Shown: piece by piece, positions 42,812-51,184 of the stretch
How the letters are laid out: the number at the start of each line of letters is the position of its first letter
Position numbering within the stretch: position 1 is the first letter of the stretch
Source: Blastomonas sp. CACIA14H2
Lineage (GTDB): Bacteria; Pseudomonadota; Alphaproteobacteria; Sphingomonadales; Sphingomonadaceae
NCBI GenBank assembly: GCA_000503195.1
Contig: AYSC01000009.1
Coordinates: 95 to 64,094, forward strand
Direction of reading: 5' to 3'
DNA: 64,000 nucleotides
Program-made: the position numbers and the translations under genes
The notes under the pieces: generated by a model
Database searches by the model: none
What the model was told of the DNA's origin: nothing
Seen by the model: the letters and a program-made list of their open reading frames with translations, nothing else

Positions 42812-43723
42812 TCAGGCGGCCTGCGCGTTGTCCGTGCGCCGTGATACGGTATCATCCAGATCGGATTCATCGCCCACCAGCGACCGCATCTGCCCGGTCA
42901 GTTCCCGCGCAAAGCGCCGCCCCATCGGCGCTTCGGCACCACTGGCGAGCAGCGCCAGAAGCGCCCCGCTGGGCTTGCGGCGGTACCCCCGGATGGCCGA
43001 TCGACGACACAGCGCCGAACGATGGGTGCGCATGAACTGCTCGGCCTCCAGCTGCGATTCGATGGCCGCGAGAGTTGATCGTACGAGGCCGTTGGCGCCA
43101 TTTGCCGCATGGATGCGGACATAATTGCCTTCTGCCTCGATCCACTCGACATCGCCCTTAGCGATATGGAGCGTCTGCCGGCCCGTCTTGACCCAGAACC
43201 CATGGTCGAGCGCCTCATCCTGCGCTTCCCCGATGGCGAGGCGATCCACCGCCTGCTGCTCGGCCTCTGCCAGCGCGGTGCCATAGCTCAGTGCCAGCCA
43301 GGCCGCGAGGCCGGTGCCGAAATAACCGCTCCACAAGAGGATCCACCGCATGTTGCGCGCGGCAAGGTTCGCGGTTTCGTGCATGACCCAGATGTCGAAC
43401 GCCATGGCAAGGACGAACAGGACAGCAAGCCCGGGGAGCCCGACCAGCGCCATGCGGCGCAGCATCGGCAGCCCCGGCCGGGCCCCGGCGCGGCCCCGGA
43501 TCGCGAGCCAGAACACCAGCGCGCCTGCGGCGATCAGCACGATCCGCTTGGGGTGGTAGAGGTCGAACACCTCATCCGGATTGAGCGACGCGCGAAAGGC
43601 CGAAATGACAAAGGTGCTCAGGCAGAACAGCAGTGCCGCCGCGCCCGCGCTGCGCAGCAGACCGGGGCGCCGGTCTGGCAGGTCTTGCGGATCGGTCGGG
43701 AAATGGGCGTCGGGCAACTTCAT
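42812..43723 (-). CDS. Membrane-bound LytTR-domain transcriptional regulator
   Basis: The 303-residue product has four predicted TM helices in the first 165 residues (LLRSAGAAALLFCLSTFVIS, IVLIAAGALVFWLAI, LVGLPGLAVLFVLAMAFDIW, ILLWSGYFGTGLAAWLALSY) and a C-terminal LytTR DNA-binding domain (about 200-290, GDVEWIEAEGNYVRIHA, then RTHRSALCRRSAIRG). Such TM-LytTR proteins sense a signal at the membrane and bind DNA directly, without a separate kinase. Target genes are not evident. It is divergent from nadC (114 bp). Confidence 0.9.
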   Translation of the reverse strand: MKLPDAHFPTDPQDLPDRRPGLLRSAGAAALLFCLSTFVISAFRASLNPDEVFDLYHPKRIVLIAAGALVFWLAIRGRAGARPGLPMLRRMALVGLPGLAVLFVLAMAFDIWVMHETANLAARNMRWILLWSGYFGTGLAAWLALSYGTALAEAEQQAVDRLAIGEAQDEALDHGFWVKTGRQTLHIAKGDVEWIEAEGNYVRIHAANGANGLVRSTLAAIESQLEAEQFMRTHRSALCRRSAIRGYRRKPSGALLALLASGAEAPMGRRFARELTGQMRSLVGDESDLDDTVSRRTDNAQAA

Positions 43724-43837
43724 TCTGGCGGCAGTCCAGGGCTTGTCCTATGGCGCATGGCAATATTGCGGGGGCGGCGTGCAGGGGCTTGGTGGCCCCT
43801 CGCTGGCTGCGTCCTATCACCCGGGAGATTGAGGGAA

Positions 43838-44686
43838 ATGACCATTTCGATCAACGACTTCGATTTGGGACAGTTCGTTGCCGCGACGCTGGCTGAGGAC
43901 CTGGGCCCCGACGGACGCGATGTGACGTCCGAGAGCGTGATCCCTGCCGATGCACGGTTCGACGGCGTCATGGACGCACGGCACGCCATCGTGGTTGCAG
44001 GCCTTCCGATCGCCGAAGCGTTTTTCCGCGCGCTCGATCCGGACTGCACGGTGCAGCGGCTGGTCGAAGAAGGCGATGCGGTCGAGGCCGGCACCGATAT
44101 CCTTTCGGTCTCGGGCAAGGCGCGAGCTTTGCTCACAGCCGAACGGTCGGCGCTCAACACGGTGCAGCATCTCAGCGGCATCGCCACCCTGACCCGCCAA
44201 TATGTCGATGCGATCGAGGGCGCCGGCGCGGTGCTGCTCGATACCCGCAAGACCATTCCGGGGCTGCGCCTGCTCGAGAAATACGCGACCCGCATGGGCG
44301 GCGCGAAGAACCATCGCATGGGCCTGTGGGACGCGGCGATGATCAAGGACAATCATGTCGCGGTCGCGGGCGATATCGGCGAGGCGGTGCGCCGCGCGGT
44401 TGCCGCGGGCATCGGCCAGATCATCGTCGAGGTCGACCATGTCGAGCAGATCGAACCCGCGCTGGCCGCCGGCGCCACCCATTTGCTGCTCGACAATATG
44501 GCACCTGCCACGCTGCGCGGCGCGGTGACCCTGGTCGGCGGACGCGTACCGTGCGAGGCCTCGGGCGGCGTGACGCTCGAGACGATCCGCGCGATCGCCG
44601 AGACCGGGGTCGACTATATCTCGGTCGGCCGCATCACCCAGTCCGCGCCCGCCGCCGATATCGGGCTCGATTTCAAGGCGGCGTGA
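43838..44686 (+). CDS. nadC: Quinolinate phosphoribosyltransferase (nicotinate-nucleotide pyrophosphorylase)
   Basis: The 282-residue enzyme makes nicotinate mononucleotide from quinolinate and PRPP in NAD synthesis. Motifs: LAEDLGPDGRDVTSESVIP (about 18-36), LTAERSALNTVQHLSGIAT (about 100-118), LLDTRKTIPGLRLLEKYA (about 135-152), GGAKNHRMGLWDAAMIKDNH (about 155-174) and EASGGVTLETIRAIAETGVD. ATG 43838, preceded by GAGGGA, is chosen; the frame upstream is antisense to the LytTR gene. It overlaps the RNase T2 start by one base (TGATG). Confidence 0.96.
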   Translation: MTISINDFDLGQFVAATLAEDLGPDGRDVTSESVIPADARFDGVMDARHAIVVAGLPIAEAFFRALDPDCTVQRLVEEGDAVEAGTDILSVSGKARALLTAERSALNTVQHLSGIATLTRQYVDAIEGAGAVLLDTRKTIPGLRLLEKYATRMGGAKNHRMGLWDAAMIKDNHVAVAGDIGEAVRRAVAAGIGQIIVEVDHVEQIEPALAAGATHLLLDNMAPATLRGAVTLVGGRVPCEASGGVTLETIRAIAETGVDYISVGRITQSAPAADIGLDFKAA

Positions 44687-45402
44687 TGCGCGGCGCGGCG
44701 GCCCTGATCGTGCTGGGGATCGCGGTCGCTCCTGCGCCGCTGCTCGCCCAGGCCTATCAATGCCGCCTGCCCGAGCGGCTGAGTCCCCTGCCCGCTCCGC
44801 AACGCGGGCGCGACGCGGTCCGCCGCATCGTGCCGGTCGCGGGCTATACGCTGGCGCTGAGCTGGTCGCCCGAATTCTGCCGGGGGCGCGAGGACGATAC
44901 GGGCCAGGCGCTGCAATGCAGTCGCCGTTTCGGCGAATTCGGGTTCGTGCTGCACGGTCTCTGGCCCGAGGGCAAGACCGCGGCCTATCCGCAATATTGC
45001 GCGACGCCCCCGTCGCCTGTGCCGCTGTCGGTGGTCCGGCAGAACCTGTGCGCGATGCCGTCGCAGCGGCTGATCCAGCACCAGTGGGACAAGCATGGCA
45101 GCTGCATGGTGCGCGACCCGGCGCGCTATTTCCAGACCGCGACCCGGCTGTACCGGTCGGTCAGGCTGCCCGACATGGAGCGTCTCTCGCGCCGACCGCT
45201 GACCCAGGGTATGCTCAAGCGCGCGATTGCGAAGCTTAACCCGGGAATGCCCGCGACCGCCATCGCACTCAAGGCAAATACGCGCGGCTGGCTGCAGGAG
45301 GTGCGGCTATGCCTGGGGCTTGATTTCCGTCCGCGCGCCTGCCCGGCGCATGTCCGCCAGCCACGCGGCGACACGATGCTGAAGATCTGGCGCGGGCTCT
45401 AG
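44686..45402 (+). CDS. Exported ribonuclease T2 family protein
   Basis: The 238-residue protein has a signal peptide (about 1-21, ending PLLAQ) and both T2 catalytic segments: FGFVLHGLWPEG (CAS-1, His about 88) and HQWDKHGSCMV (CAS-2, His about 131 and 136). The extra cysteines in the mature part (FCRGRE, YCATPP, SCMVRD, LCLGLD, ACPAHV) suggest disulfides. It is likely a periplasmic enzyme that degrades RNA non-specifically (RNase I-like). It is coupled to nadC and shares the CTAG stop overlap with the converging MFS gene. Confidence 0.94.
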   Translation: MRGAAALIVLGIAVAPAPLLAQAYQCRLPERLSPLPAPQRGRDAVRRIVPVAGYTLALSWSPEFCRGREDDTGQALQCSRRFGEFGFVLHGLWPEGKTAAYPQYCATPPSPVPLSVVRQNLCAMPSQRLIQHQWDKHGSCMVRDPARYFQTATRLYRSVRLPDMERLSRRPLTQGMLKRAIAKLNPGMPATAIALKANTRGWLQEVRLCLGLDFRPRACPAHVRQPRGDTMLKIWRGL

Positions 45403-46748
45403 TTCGGCCGCACCAGCACCTCGTCCGCCTGCAGCGCCTTGCGCCCCCAGACGAGCACGAACACGCACAACCCGATGATGATCGCGAACGATTCGAGCGG
45501 CGCGATATTGTACAGCCACACGCCGATCGCGGGCGCGATGATATAAGCCGCACCGTTGACCGAGGCGACGATGCCCGCCACCTGTCCCTGCTCCGCCCTT
45601 GTCACCGCCAGCGAGGAACCCGCGGTAAAGCCCGGGCGGAAAAGGCCAAATCCCAGCGACGCGATCGCAAAGCCCAATGTGATGGCGTTGAGGCTTTCCG
45701 AAAAGGCGACCATCGTGCACCCGCTGGCGGCGAGCGCCATGCCCCAGAGCGTCGAGGTGCGCGGGCCCATCTTGAGATACGGGATCAGCCCCCATTGCGC
45801 GAGCAAGGTGGCGAAGGCGCCCGCCATCAATACCAGTCCGGTGGGGCCCGCCGCCAGCTCGGGCGTGGCGCGCAGGTCGAGCCGGTCGAGCAGCATGAAG
45901 CCGACCAGACCCAGGATCATCGCATTGGCATGGCCACCGACCAGCCCCGCGATCAGCCAGGGCCGCAGCCGCGCGTCGCGCCAGGACAGGCGCGCCGTTT
46001 CGGGCACAGCCGGCTCGGATTCGGCCTCGTGCTCCTGCGGGTCATAGACCTCGCCGGCCGAGCCCGAACTCATTGGCTCGGACACCAGCCGCCCGCGCGC
46101 GGCATAGCTCGGCGTGTCGTCGGGCAGCCGCAGCTTCAGCGTCACCAGCACCAGCAGGCCGAAGGCGGCGAAGACGAAGAACGGACTGGGCAGGCCGAGA
46201 TAGGGCAGGATGATCAGCGGCGCGAGCGCAGGCCCGATCACGGTGCCGAGCCCGAACGACGAGGAGATCATCGACAGCGCCTGTGTGCGCTCCGCCCGGC
46301 TGGTGCGCGCGGCGACATAGGCCTGCACCGCCGGCGGCCCTGCCGAGCCCAGCCCACCATACAGGCTGCGGAACAGCGCGAAGATCAGCATCGTCGCAAG
46401 GGCCGAGAGATAGCCGTGTAGCCCGGCGATCAGCGTCAGCCCGCACAGCGCGAACGAGGATATGAAGCCGAGCAGCCCGAGATTCATCAGCGCCTTGCGC
46501 CCGCGCCGATCGGACATGCGCGCCCAGCGCGGGGCGCAGATCATCCACAGCAGCGCCGACCAGCTATAGGCCAAGCTCACCCAGAAATCGGCGACGCCCA
46601 GTCGCGTGCCGATCGCGGGCATCACCGATTGCATCGCGGTGTTGCCTGCCGCGGTCACCAGCATCACAGTGAACAGCAGCGCCATGCGATCGGCCGGCAG
46701 CTTCTGGCTCGCCTCGATCGGAGGTTCTGGGGTCTGCTGCACGTTCAT
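45399..46748 (-). CDS. MFS transporter
   Basis: The 449-residue protein starts at ATG 46748 and has about twelve TM helices in two halves separated by a charged loop (about 195-230, EPMSSGSAGEVYDPQEHEAE). The MFS loop 2-3 signature is APRWARMSDRRGRKALMNLG (about 71-90), and a drug-transporter-like PPAVQAYVAARTSRAERTQA segment follows. It is probably a proton-driven exporter, but the substrate cannot be assigned. Its start overlaps the stop of the downstream-of-promoter gene at 46745-47080 (ATGA). Confidence 0.88.
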   Translation of the reverse strand: MNVQQTPEPPIEASQKLPADRMALLFTVMLVTAAGNTAMQSVMPAIGTRLGVADFWVSLAYSWSALLWMICAPRWARMSDRRGRKALMNLGLLGFISSFALCGLTLIAGLHGYLSALATMLIFALFRSLYGGLGSAGPPAVQAYVAARTSRAERTQALSMISSSFGLGTVIGPALAPLIILPYLGLPSPFFVFAAFGLLVLVTLKLRLPDDTPSYAARGRLVSEPMSSGSAGEVYDPQEHEAESEPAVPETARLSWRDARLRPWLIAGLVGGHANAMILGLVGFMLLDRLDLRATPELAAGPTGLVLMAGAFATLLAQWGLIPYLKMGPRTSTLWGMALAASGCTMVAFSESLNAITLGFAIASLGFGLFRPGFTAGSSLAVTRAEQGQVAGIVASVNGAAYIIAPAIGVWLYNIAPLESFAIIIGLCVFVLVWGRKALQADEVLVRPN

Positions 46749-47080
46749 GGCCAGGCATAGCCCCGCTCGATCCTCGCCACATGCAGCGTATAACGGTCGT
46801 ACCAGCGGTCCCGCCCCGCCTCGCGCGCCGCGCGATGTTCGGGATTGTCGCGCCACGCCCTGGCGCTCGCATCGTCCGCCCAATAGCTCACCGTGATGCC
46901 GAACCCGCCCTCGCTACCCGCATGGTCCATGCCGAGATAGCCGGGCTGGCGCGCCGCGAGCGCGTCCATCGCCTCGGCCATGACGCCATAAGCCTCGGCA
47001 TCGCTCCCGCTATGCTGCGCAGCAAAGATCACGGCGATGGCACCGTCGGGGTGAATCCGGGAATCCGCATTTCCGCTCAT
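46745..47080 (-). CDS. Antibiotic biosynthesis monooxygenase (ABM) domain protein
   Basis: The 111-residue protein has a dimeric alpha-beta barrel pattern: VIFAAQHSGSDAEAYGVMAE, ARQPGYLGMDHAGSEGGFGI, TVSYWADDASARAWRDNPEH. ABM proteins range from heme-degrading enzymes to quinol monooxygenases; no diagnostic residue fixes the function here. It is the first gene of a two-gene unit with the MFS transporter (4-bp overlap). Despite the family name there is no evidence for antibiotic production. Confidence 0.86.
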   Translation of the reverse strand: MSGNADSRIHPDGAIAVIFAAQHSGSDAEAYGVMAEAMDALAARQPGYLGMDHAGSEGGFGITVSYWADDASARAWRDNPEHRAAREAGRDRWYDRYTLHVARIERGYAWP

Positions 47081-47209
47081 GCGCGCTGGTCTAGGCGCTC
47101 GGGAACCGCTTGCAAAGTACTGCTATGCAACACTGATACACATGATTGCTTTGGCCGCACCAATCTGCAATTGTGGCGTTTCGTTGACAGCCAATTCGAG
47201 GGGTTTTGC

Positions 47210-47869
47210 ATGCATTCTACGGACCTGGTCCAGCTGCCGTTGCGGCAGCGGATAAAGGCGCGCGCGGAGCGGGTTTTCGGGGCCTGGGGCGTTTTTGCGA
47301 GGGAGTTCTTCAAGCATCCACGCATGGTCGGATCGATCGTTCCCTCGTCCGACCGCACCATCCGCAAGATGCTGGGTCCGGTGGACTGGCAAAGCGTCCA
47401 GCTGTTCGTGGAATATGGCCCCGGCGTCGGCACCTTCTGCCGCGCGGTGCTCGATCGCCTGCCGCGGGGCGCCACCTATATCGCGATCGATACCAACCCG
47501 GATTTCATCCGCTATCTGCGCAAGACCGTGCCCGACAGCCGCTTCATCGCGGTGCATGGATCGGCGGCGGACGTCGAGGCGATCATCGCCGCGCACGGGT
47601 TCGACCATGCCGATTACGTGCTCTCGGGCCTGCCGCTCTCGACCCTGCCCGATGGCGTTGCCGATGCGATCGCGCAAGGGACGTATCGCGCGCTGCGCCC
47701 CGGCGGCGCGTTCCTGGTCTATCAGTTCACCCGCTTCACCAACCAGCTGATCCGCCCCTATTTCGACCGGGTAGATCGCGGCTTCGAGGGCTGGAACGTG
47801 CCCCCCTGCTACCTGTTCTGGGGCTGGAAGGCGGGCGGCGAAGGCGCTCAGGCACCCACCTATCATTGA
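47210..47869 (+). CDS. PmtA-like phospholipid / SAM-dependent methyltransferase
   Basis: The 219-residue class I methyltransferase has the SAM-binding VEYGPGVGTFCRAVLDRLP (about 67-85) preceded by the AREFFKHPRMVGSIVPSS segment typical of the PmtA-like family, which methylates phosphatidylethanolamine or similar lipids. Further motifs are YIAIDTNPDFIRYLRKTVP, DYVLSGLPLSTLPDGVADAI and RPGGAFLVYQFTRF. ATG 47210 is taken because the in-frame extension upstream has no similarity. Lipid substrate is inferred from the family. Position before rpoZ (66 bp) is probably coincidental. Confidence 0.86.
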   Translation: MHSTDLVQLPLRQRIKARAERVFGAWGVFAREFFKHPRMVGSIVPSSDRTIRKMLGPVDWQSVQLFVEYGPGVGTFCRAVLDRLPRGATYIAIDTNPDFIRYLRKTVPDSRFIAVHGSAADVEAIIAAHGFDHADYVLSGLPLSTLPDGVADAIAQGTYRALRPGGAFLVYQFTRFTNQLIRPYFDRVDRGFEGWNVPPCYLFWGWKAGGEGAQAPTYH

Positions 47870-47935
47870 CTCTGCAGCCCTGAGCCGCTAGGGGCCGCCT
47901 TTCCCTCATATTCGCATAGAGTCTGGAGCCCGTTC

Positions 47936-48280
47936 ATGGCGCGCGTTACCGTTGAAGATTGCATCGACAAGGTCACCAACCGGTTCGACCTGGTTCTGCT
48001 CGCCGCGCAGCGCGCGCGCGAGATCAGCGGCGGTGCCGAACTGACCATCGACCGCGACCGCGACAAGAACCCCGTCGTCGCGCTGCGCGAGATCGCCGAC
48101 GAGACGATCCTGCCGGAAGATCTCAAGGAAAGCCTGACCCAGTCGATGCAGAAGGTCCAGGTCGACGACGACGACGATGCCGACGAAATCGGCTCGCTGA
48201 GCCTCTCGGCCGAAGCCCTGCGCCTGACGGCCTCGGCCCCGGCGCGCACCAGCAGCATGGGCGGCGATTTCGACGCCTGA
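47936..48280 (+). CDS. rpoZ: RNA polymerase omega subunit
   Basis: The 114-residue product matches the omega subunit, which aids assembly of the beta' subunit ([20 protein letters not shown], then [20 protein letters not shown] and [12 protein letters not shown]). The C-terminal half after about 70 is acidic and variable ([16 protein letters not shown]). GGAG lies eight bases before the ATG. A strong intrinsic terminator follows at 48305-48340. The stringent-response gene that often accompanies rpoZ is not adjacent. Confidence 0.97.
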   Translation: MARVTVEDCIDKVTNRFDLVLLAAQRAREISGGAELTIDRDRDKNPVVALREIADETILPEDLKESLTQSMQKVQVDDDDDADEIGSLSLSAEALRLTASAPARTSSMGGDFDA

Positions 48281-48304
48281 TCTGGTTGGGGTTAGAGTTA
48301 CAAG

Positions 48305-48340
48305 AAGCCGCGCGAGCCGAATGGTTCGTGCGGCTTTTTT
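48305..48340 (+). terminator. Intrinsic terminator of rpoZ
   Basis: AAGCCGCGCGAG, loop CCGAATGG, then TTCGTGCGGCTT followed by a T-run (TTTTTT, shared with the stem end). It forms a 10-12 bp stem with one wobble pair, the only textbook rho-independent terminator in the window, starting 24 bp after the rpoZ stop. Confidence 0.9.
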
Positions 48341-48376
48341 GTTGGTGAAGAACCGGCCACGTCCCATGCTTCCAGC

Positions 48377-48467
48377 CGTCACCCTGAACTTGTTTCAGGG
48401 TCCATTTCTCCCCACGCAGCTTCGGCGACTGGGGCACGATGGATCCTGAAACGAGTTCAGGATGACG
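48377..48467. repeat. REP-type doublet, second family
   Basis: CGTCACCCTGAACTTGTTTC then AGGGTCCAT on the left and GATGGATCCTGAAACGAGTT then CAGGATGACG on the right form a 91-bp inverted pair. The ends (CGTCA / TGACG) and architecture match the family at 2824-2905, but the hairpin cores (CCTGAAC..GTTTCAGG) differ. It lies in the 390-bp gap after rpoZ. Confidence 0.75.
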
Positions 48468-48552
48468 AAGGGAGGTGGTGTACGCAACCTCTGCACGCCC
48501 GGGGCAGTTCAAGCTTGTAGAAAGCCCTGCGCCACCCGCACCTCCCCCGCTC

Positions 48553-48668
48553 ATCCCTGAACCAAGTTCAGGGCAGGCTCTGAGCCGCGGGCTTTAGCCC
48601 GCGAAGTCGAAGGACCCGCGCCCACGTGGGCCGTATAGCGGGGCCTTCGACAAGCTCAGGCTGAGCGG
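48553..48668. repeat. Composite repeat block
   Basis: It contains CCTGAACCAAGTTCAGG (palindrome), CGCGGGCTTTAGCCCGCG (7-bp stem, TTTA loop) and the CCTTCGACAAGCTCAGGCTGAGCGG type sequence widespread in proteobacterial genomes. Together with 48377-48467 it makes up the stretch between rpoZ and the low-GC gene; no coding feature is visible in 48341-48670. Confidence 0.6.
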
Positions 48669-48670
48669 GG

Positions 48671-49051
48671 GTGGGGCGGATTTGGGATTGTGGCGGAAAA
48701 AACTGCCGTTCAACAAACGACCTCATTGCAGACAATTTGCTTGTATGGTCAGATGTGTGGATGAGTGGGAACCCTTCTTATAATGCGCTTCAGAATGAAG
48801 TTTGCGTGGAATGCGGTTGGTGCGGTGGTATTGTTGATGGAAAGACATCCCACGTCGATAACTTCATTCCTGAAGCAGGTCCTGTAAGCGCAGACCAATT
48901 CGTAGACTGGTTGTTTCTTGCGGAGGGAATGGACCCCTCCGAAGATCCTAAAAAATGGCAGGCGAGCAAAGAAGATCTACGCCACGCATTTATTCGCCAT
49001 ATGGGAGCCGAGATTGTAGATGCCTCGATGCTCCAATGGGATGTCGGTTAA
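48671..49051 (+). CDS. Low-GC orphan hypothetical gene, possibly 5'-truncated
   Basis: The frame is open for 126 codons from GTG 48671, but the first 25 codons run out of repeat DNA; ATG 48761 (97 residues, MSGNPSYNALQNEVCVECGW) or TTG 48737 are other starts, none with a good Shine-Dalgarno. The protein has ECGWCGG (two Cys), an acidic middle (QFVDWLFLAEGMDPSEDPKK) and a helical end. Base composition is clearly more AT-rich than anything else in the window (codons such as CCT, AAA, TTT, ATT). It is flanked by repeats on both sides. Likely horizontally acquired, or a gene remnant; an immunity-protein-like role is only a guess. Confidence 0.55.
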   Translation: MGRIWDCGGKNCRSTNDLIADNLLVWSDVWMSGNPSYNALQNEVCVECGWCGGIVDGKTSHVDNFIPEAGPVSADQFVDWLFLAEGMDPSEDPKKWQASKEDLRHAFIRHMGAEIVDASMLQWDVG

Positions 49052-49164
49052 CCATCGCATCTGTGACGTCTCCGCAGTTCTGAGCGCGGCAAAAAGCAGA
49101 CATCGCCAAAGTGTGGCCCCAGTAGATTCTAGATACTCGAAACAACTGAGCAACCCGGCACGCT

Positions 49165-49249
49165 CACCCCCACCCAAACCCTCCCCCATCAAGGGTGACG
49201 GCTTTTGGTTAGGCGCGCGTAATCCCTCTCCCCTCCCCTTGGGGAGGGG
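49165..49249. repeat. Solo right end of the palindromic element, plus 20-bp palindrome
   Basis: CACCCCCACCCAAACCCTCC then CCCATCAAGGGTGACGGCTTT (49165-49207) matches the right end of the elements at 36911 and 52564, but the stem is degraded (GGGTGACGG instead of GGGGGAGGG) and no left arm exists. CCCCTCCCCTTGGGGAGGGG (49230-49249) is identical to 36856-36875. Together with the hairpin at 49359-49380 this occupies the 339-bp gap 49052-49390; nothing else was seen there. Confidence 0.7.
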
Positions 49250-49358
49250 TGCCCGCAGGGCGGGGTGGGGTTGCACTGATGGCAGTGCTTGATGCCAAGG
49301 CTGATGTGGCGATTGAGCGCCCAGCACTGGCCTACCCCGGTTCAGCATGCTGAACCGA

Positions 49359-49380
49359 CCCCTCCCGCAAGCAGGAGGGG
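49359..49380. repeat. Hairpin beyond the ettA stop
   Basis: CCCCTCCCGC AA GCAGGAGGGG, a one-mismatch version of the palindrome at 56-77, lies 11 bp beyond the ettA stop codon. The equivalent spacing at mscL suggests a shared transcript-end role. Confidence 0.5.
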
Positions 49381-49390
49381 AGAAATAACG

Positions 49391-51070
49391 TCAGCGCGTC
49401 AGCTTCTTGTAGCTCATCCGCGTCGGGCGGTCGGCCTCGTCGCCCAGGCGACGCCGCTTGTCTTCCTCGTAGCTTTCGAAATTGCCTTCGAACCATTCGA
49501 CATGGCTGTTGCCCTCGAACGCCAGGATGTGCGTGCACAGGCGGTCGAGGAAGAAGCGGTCGTGGCTGATGACCACGGCGCAGCCGGCGAAGCTTTCCAG
49601 CGCCTCTTCGAGCGCGCGCAGCGTTTCGACGTCGAGATCGTTGGTCGGTTCGTCGAGCAGCAGCACGTTGCCGCCCTCTTTCAGCATCTTGGCCATGTGG
49701 ACGCGGTTGCGTTCACCGCCCGAAAGCTGGCCGACCTTCTTCTGCTGGTCCTGGCCCTTGAAGTTGAACGCGCCGACATAGGCGCGGGTGGGCACGTCGT
49801 GCTTGCCAAGCTTGAAGAAATCGAGCCCGTCCGAGACCTCTTCCCACACGTTCTTGTTGGGATCGAGATCGTCGCGGCTCTGGTCGACATAGCCGAGCTT
49901 GACCGTATCGCCGATCGCGATGGTGCCGCTATCGGGCTGTTCCTTGCCGGTGATCAGCTTGAACAGCGTCGACTTGCCCGCGCCGTTCGGCCCGATCACG
50001 CCGACGATACCGCCCGGCGGCAGCGTGAACGAGAGGTTCTCGAACAACAGCTTGTCGCCATAGGCCTTGGACAGGCCATGCGCCTCGATCACCTTGCCGC
50101 CCAGGCGCTCGGGGGTCTGGATGACGATCTGCGCCTTGCCGGGGCTGCGGTTTTCCTGCGCCTCGACGAGCTCGTCGAACGCGCGGATACGCGCCTTGGA
50201 TTTGGTCTGGCGCGCCTTGGGGGTCTGCCGGATCCACGCCAGCTCGTCCTGGATCGCCTTCTGGCGGCCCTCATCCTCGCGCGCTTCCTGCTCGAGGCGC
50301 TTGGCCTTCTTGTCGAGATAGGTCGAATAATTGCCTTCGTAGACGAAATACTTGCCGCGATCGAGCTCGAGGATCCAGTTCACCACATTGTCGAGGAAAT
50401 AGCGATCGTGGGTGACGAGGATGACGTTGCCGGGATAATCGACCAGATGCTTTTCCAGCCAGGCGACGCTTTCGGCGTCCAAATGGTTGGTCGGTTCGTC
50501 GAGCAGCAGGATGCTGGGCTTTTCGAGCAGCAGGCGGCACAAGGCCACGCGGCGGCGTTCACCGCCCGACAGGTTGGTGACATCGGCATCGCCCGGCGGG
50601 CAGCGCAAGGCCTCCATCGCGATCTCGAGCTGGTTGTCGAGCGTCCAGCCATCGACCGCGTCGATCTTTTCCTGCAGCGTGCCCATTTCCTCCATCAGCG
50701 CGTCGAAATCGGCGTCTTCGGGAGGATCGGCCATCAGCGCGCTGATCTCGTCGAAGCGCTCGACCAGATCGGCGACGGGGCGCACGCCGTCCATCACGTT
50801 CTGCTTGACGGTCTTGTTGGGATCGAGCTCGGGCTCCTGCGCCAGATAGCCGACGGTGATGCCCTCGCCCGGCCAGGCTTCGCCGGTGAAATCCTTGTCG
50901 ATCCCGGCCATCACCTTCATCAGCGTCGACTTGCCCGATCCGTTGGGGCCGACGATGCCGATCTTGGCATCGGGATAGAATTGCAGGTGAATGCCGTTGA
51001 GCACCGGCTTGTTCGCGCCGGGAAAGGTCTTGGTCAGACCCTTCATCACGAAGGAATATTGAGCAGCCAT
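49391..51070 (-). CDS. ettA: ABC-F translation factor EttA
   Basis: The 559-residue soluble ABC-F ATPase acts on the ribosome E site to gate early elongation according to energy state. Two ATP-binding cassettes are visible: Walker A GIVGPNGSGKSTLMKVMAG (about 35-53) and GVIGPNGAGKSTLFKLITG (about 357-375), signatures LSGGERRRVALCRLL and LSGGERNRVHMAKML, and Walker B ILLLDEPTNHLD and VLLLDEPTNDLD. The Arg/Lys-rich linker and length (about 555) fit EttA rather than Uup. Start is ATG 51070 (MAAQYSFVMKGLTK). Monocistronic. Confidence 0.95.
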   Translation of the reverse strand: MAAQYSFVMKGLTKTFPGANKPVLNGIHLQFYPDAKIGIVGPNGSGKSTLMKVMAGIDKDFTGEAWPGEGITVGYLAQEPELDPNKTVKQNVMDGVRPVADLVERFDEISALMADPPEDADFDALMEEMGTLQEKIDAVDGWTLDNQLEIAMEALRCPPGDADVTNLSGGERRRVALCRLLLEKPSILLLDEPTNHLDAESVAWLEKHLVDYPGNVILVTHDRYFLDNVVNWILELDRGKYFVYEGNYSTYLDKKAKRLEQEAREDEGRQKAIQDELAWIRQTPKARQTKSKARIRAFDELVEAQENRSPGKAQIVIQTPERLGGKVIEAHGLSKAYGDKLLFENLSFTLPPGGIVGVIGPNGAGKSTLFKLITGKEQPDSGTIAIGDTVKLGYVDQSRDDLDPNKNVWEEVSDGLDFFKLGKHDVPTRAYVGAFNFKGQDQQKKVGQLSGGERNRVHMAKMLKEGGNVLLLDEPTNDLDVETLRALEEALESFAGCAVVISHDRFFLDRLCTHILAFEGNSHVEWFEGNFESYEEDKRRRLGDEADRPTRMSYKKLTR

Positions 51071-51184
51071 GCGGGAGTACGCCTTTATGCGGGTATGTTG
51101 GTTTGCCCCGCGCCTTAGCGGCGAGCGCGCTTTGCGGCAAGACGGCATTGGCAAAGCCGGGACGTGTGGTTAAGCCATGCGGCC

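Noticed and set aside
48305-49390. CRISPR array or tRNA in the repeat-rich gap
   Set aside because: Repeats are inverted, irregular and unequally spaced, with no direct repeat/spacer pattern and no cloverleaf sequence.
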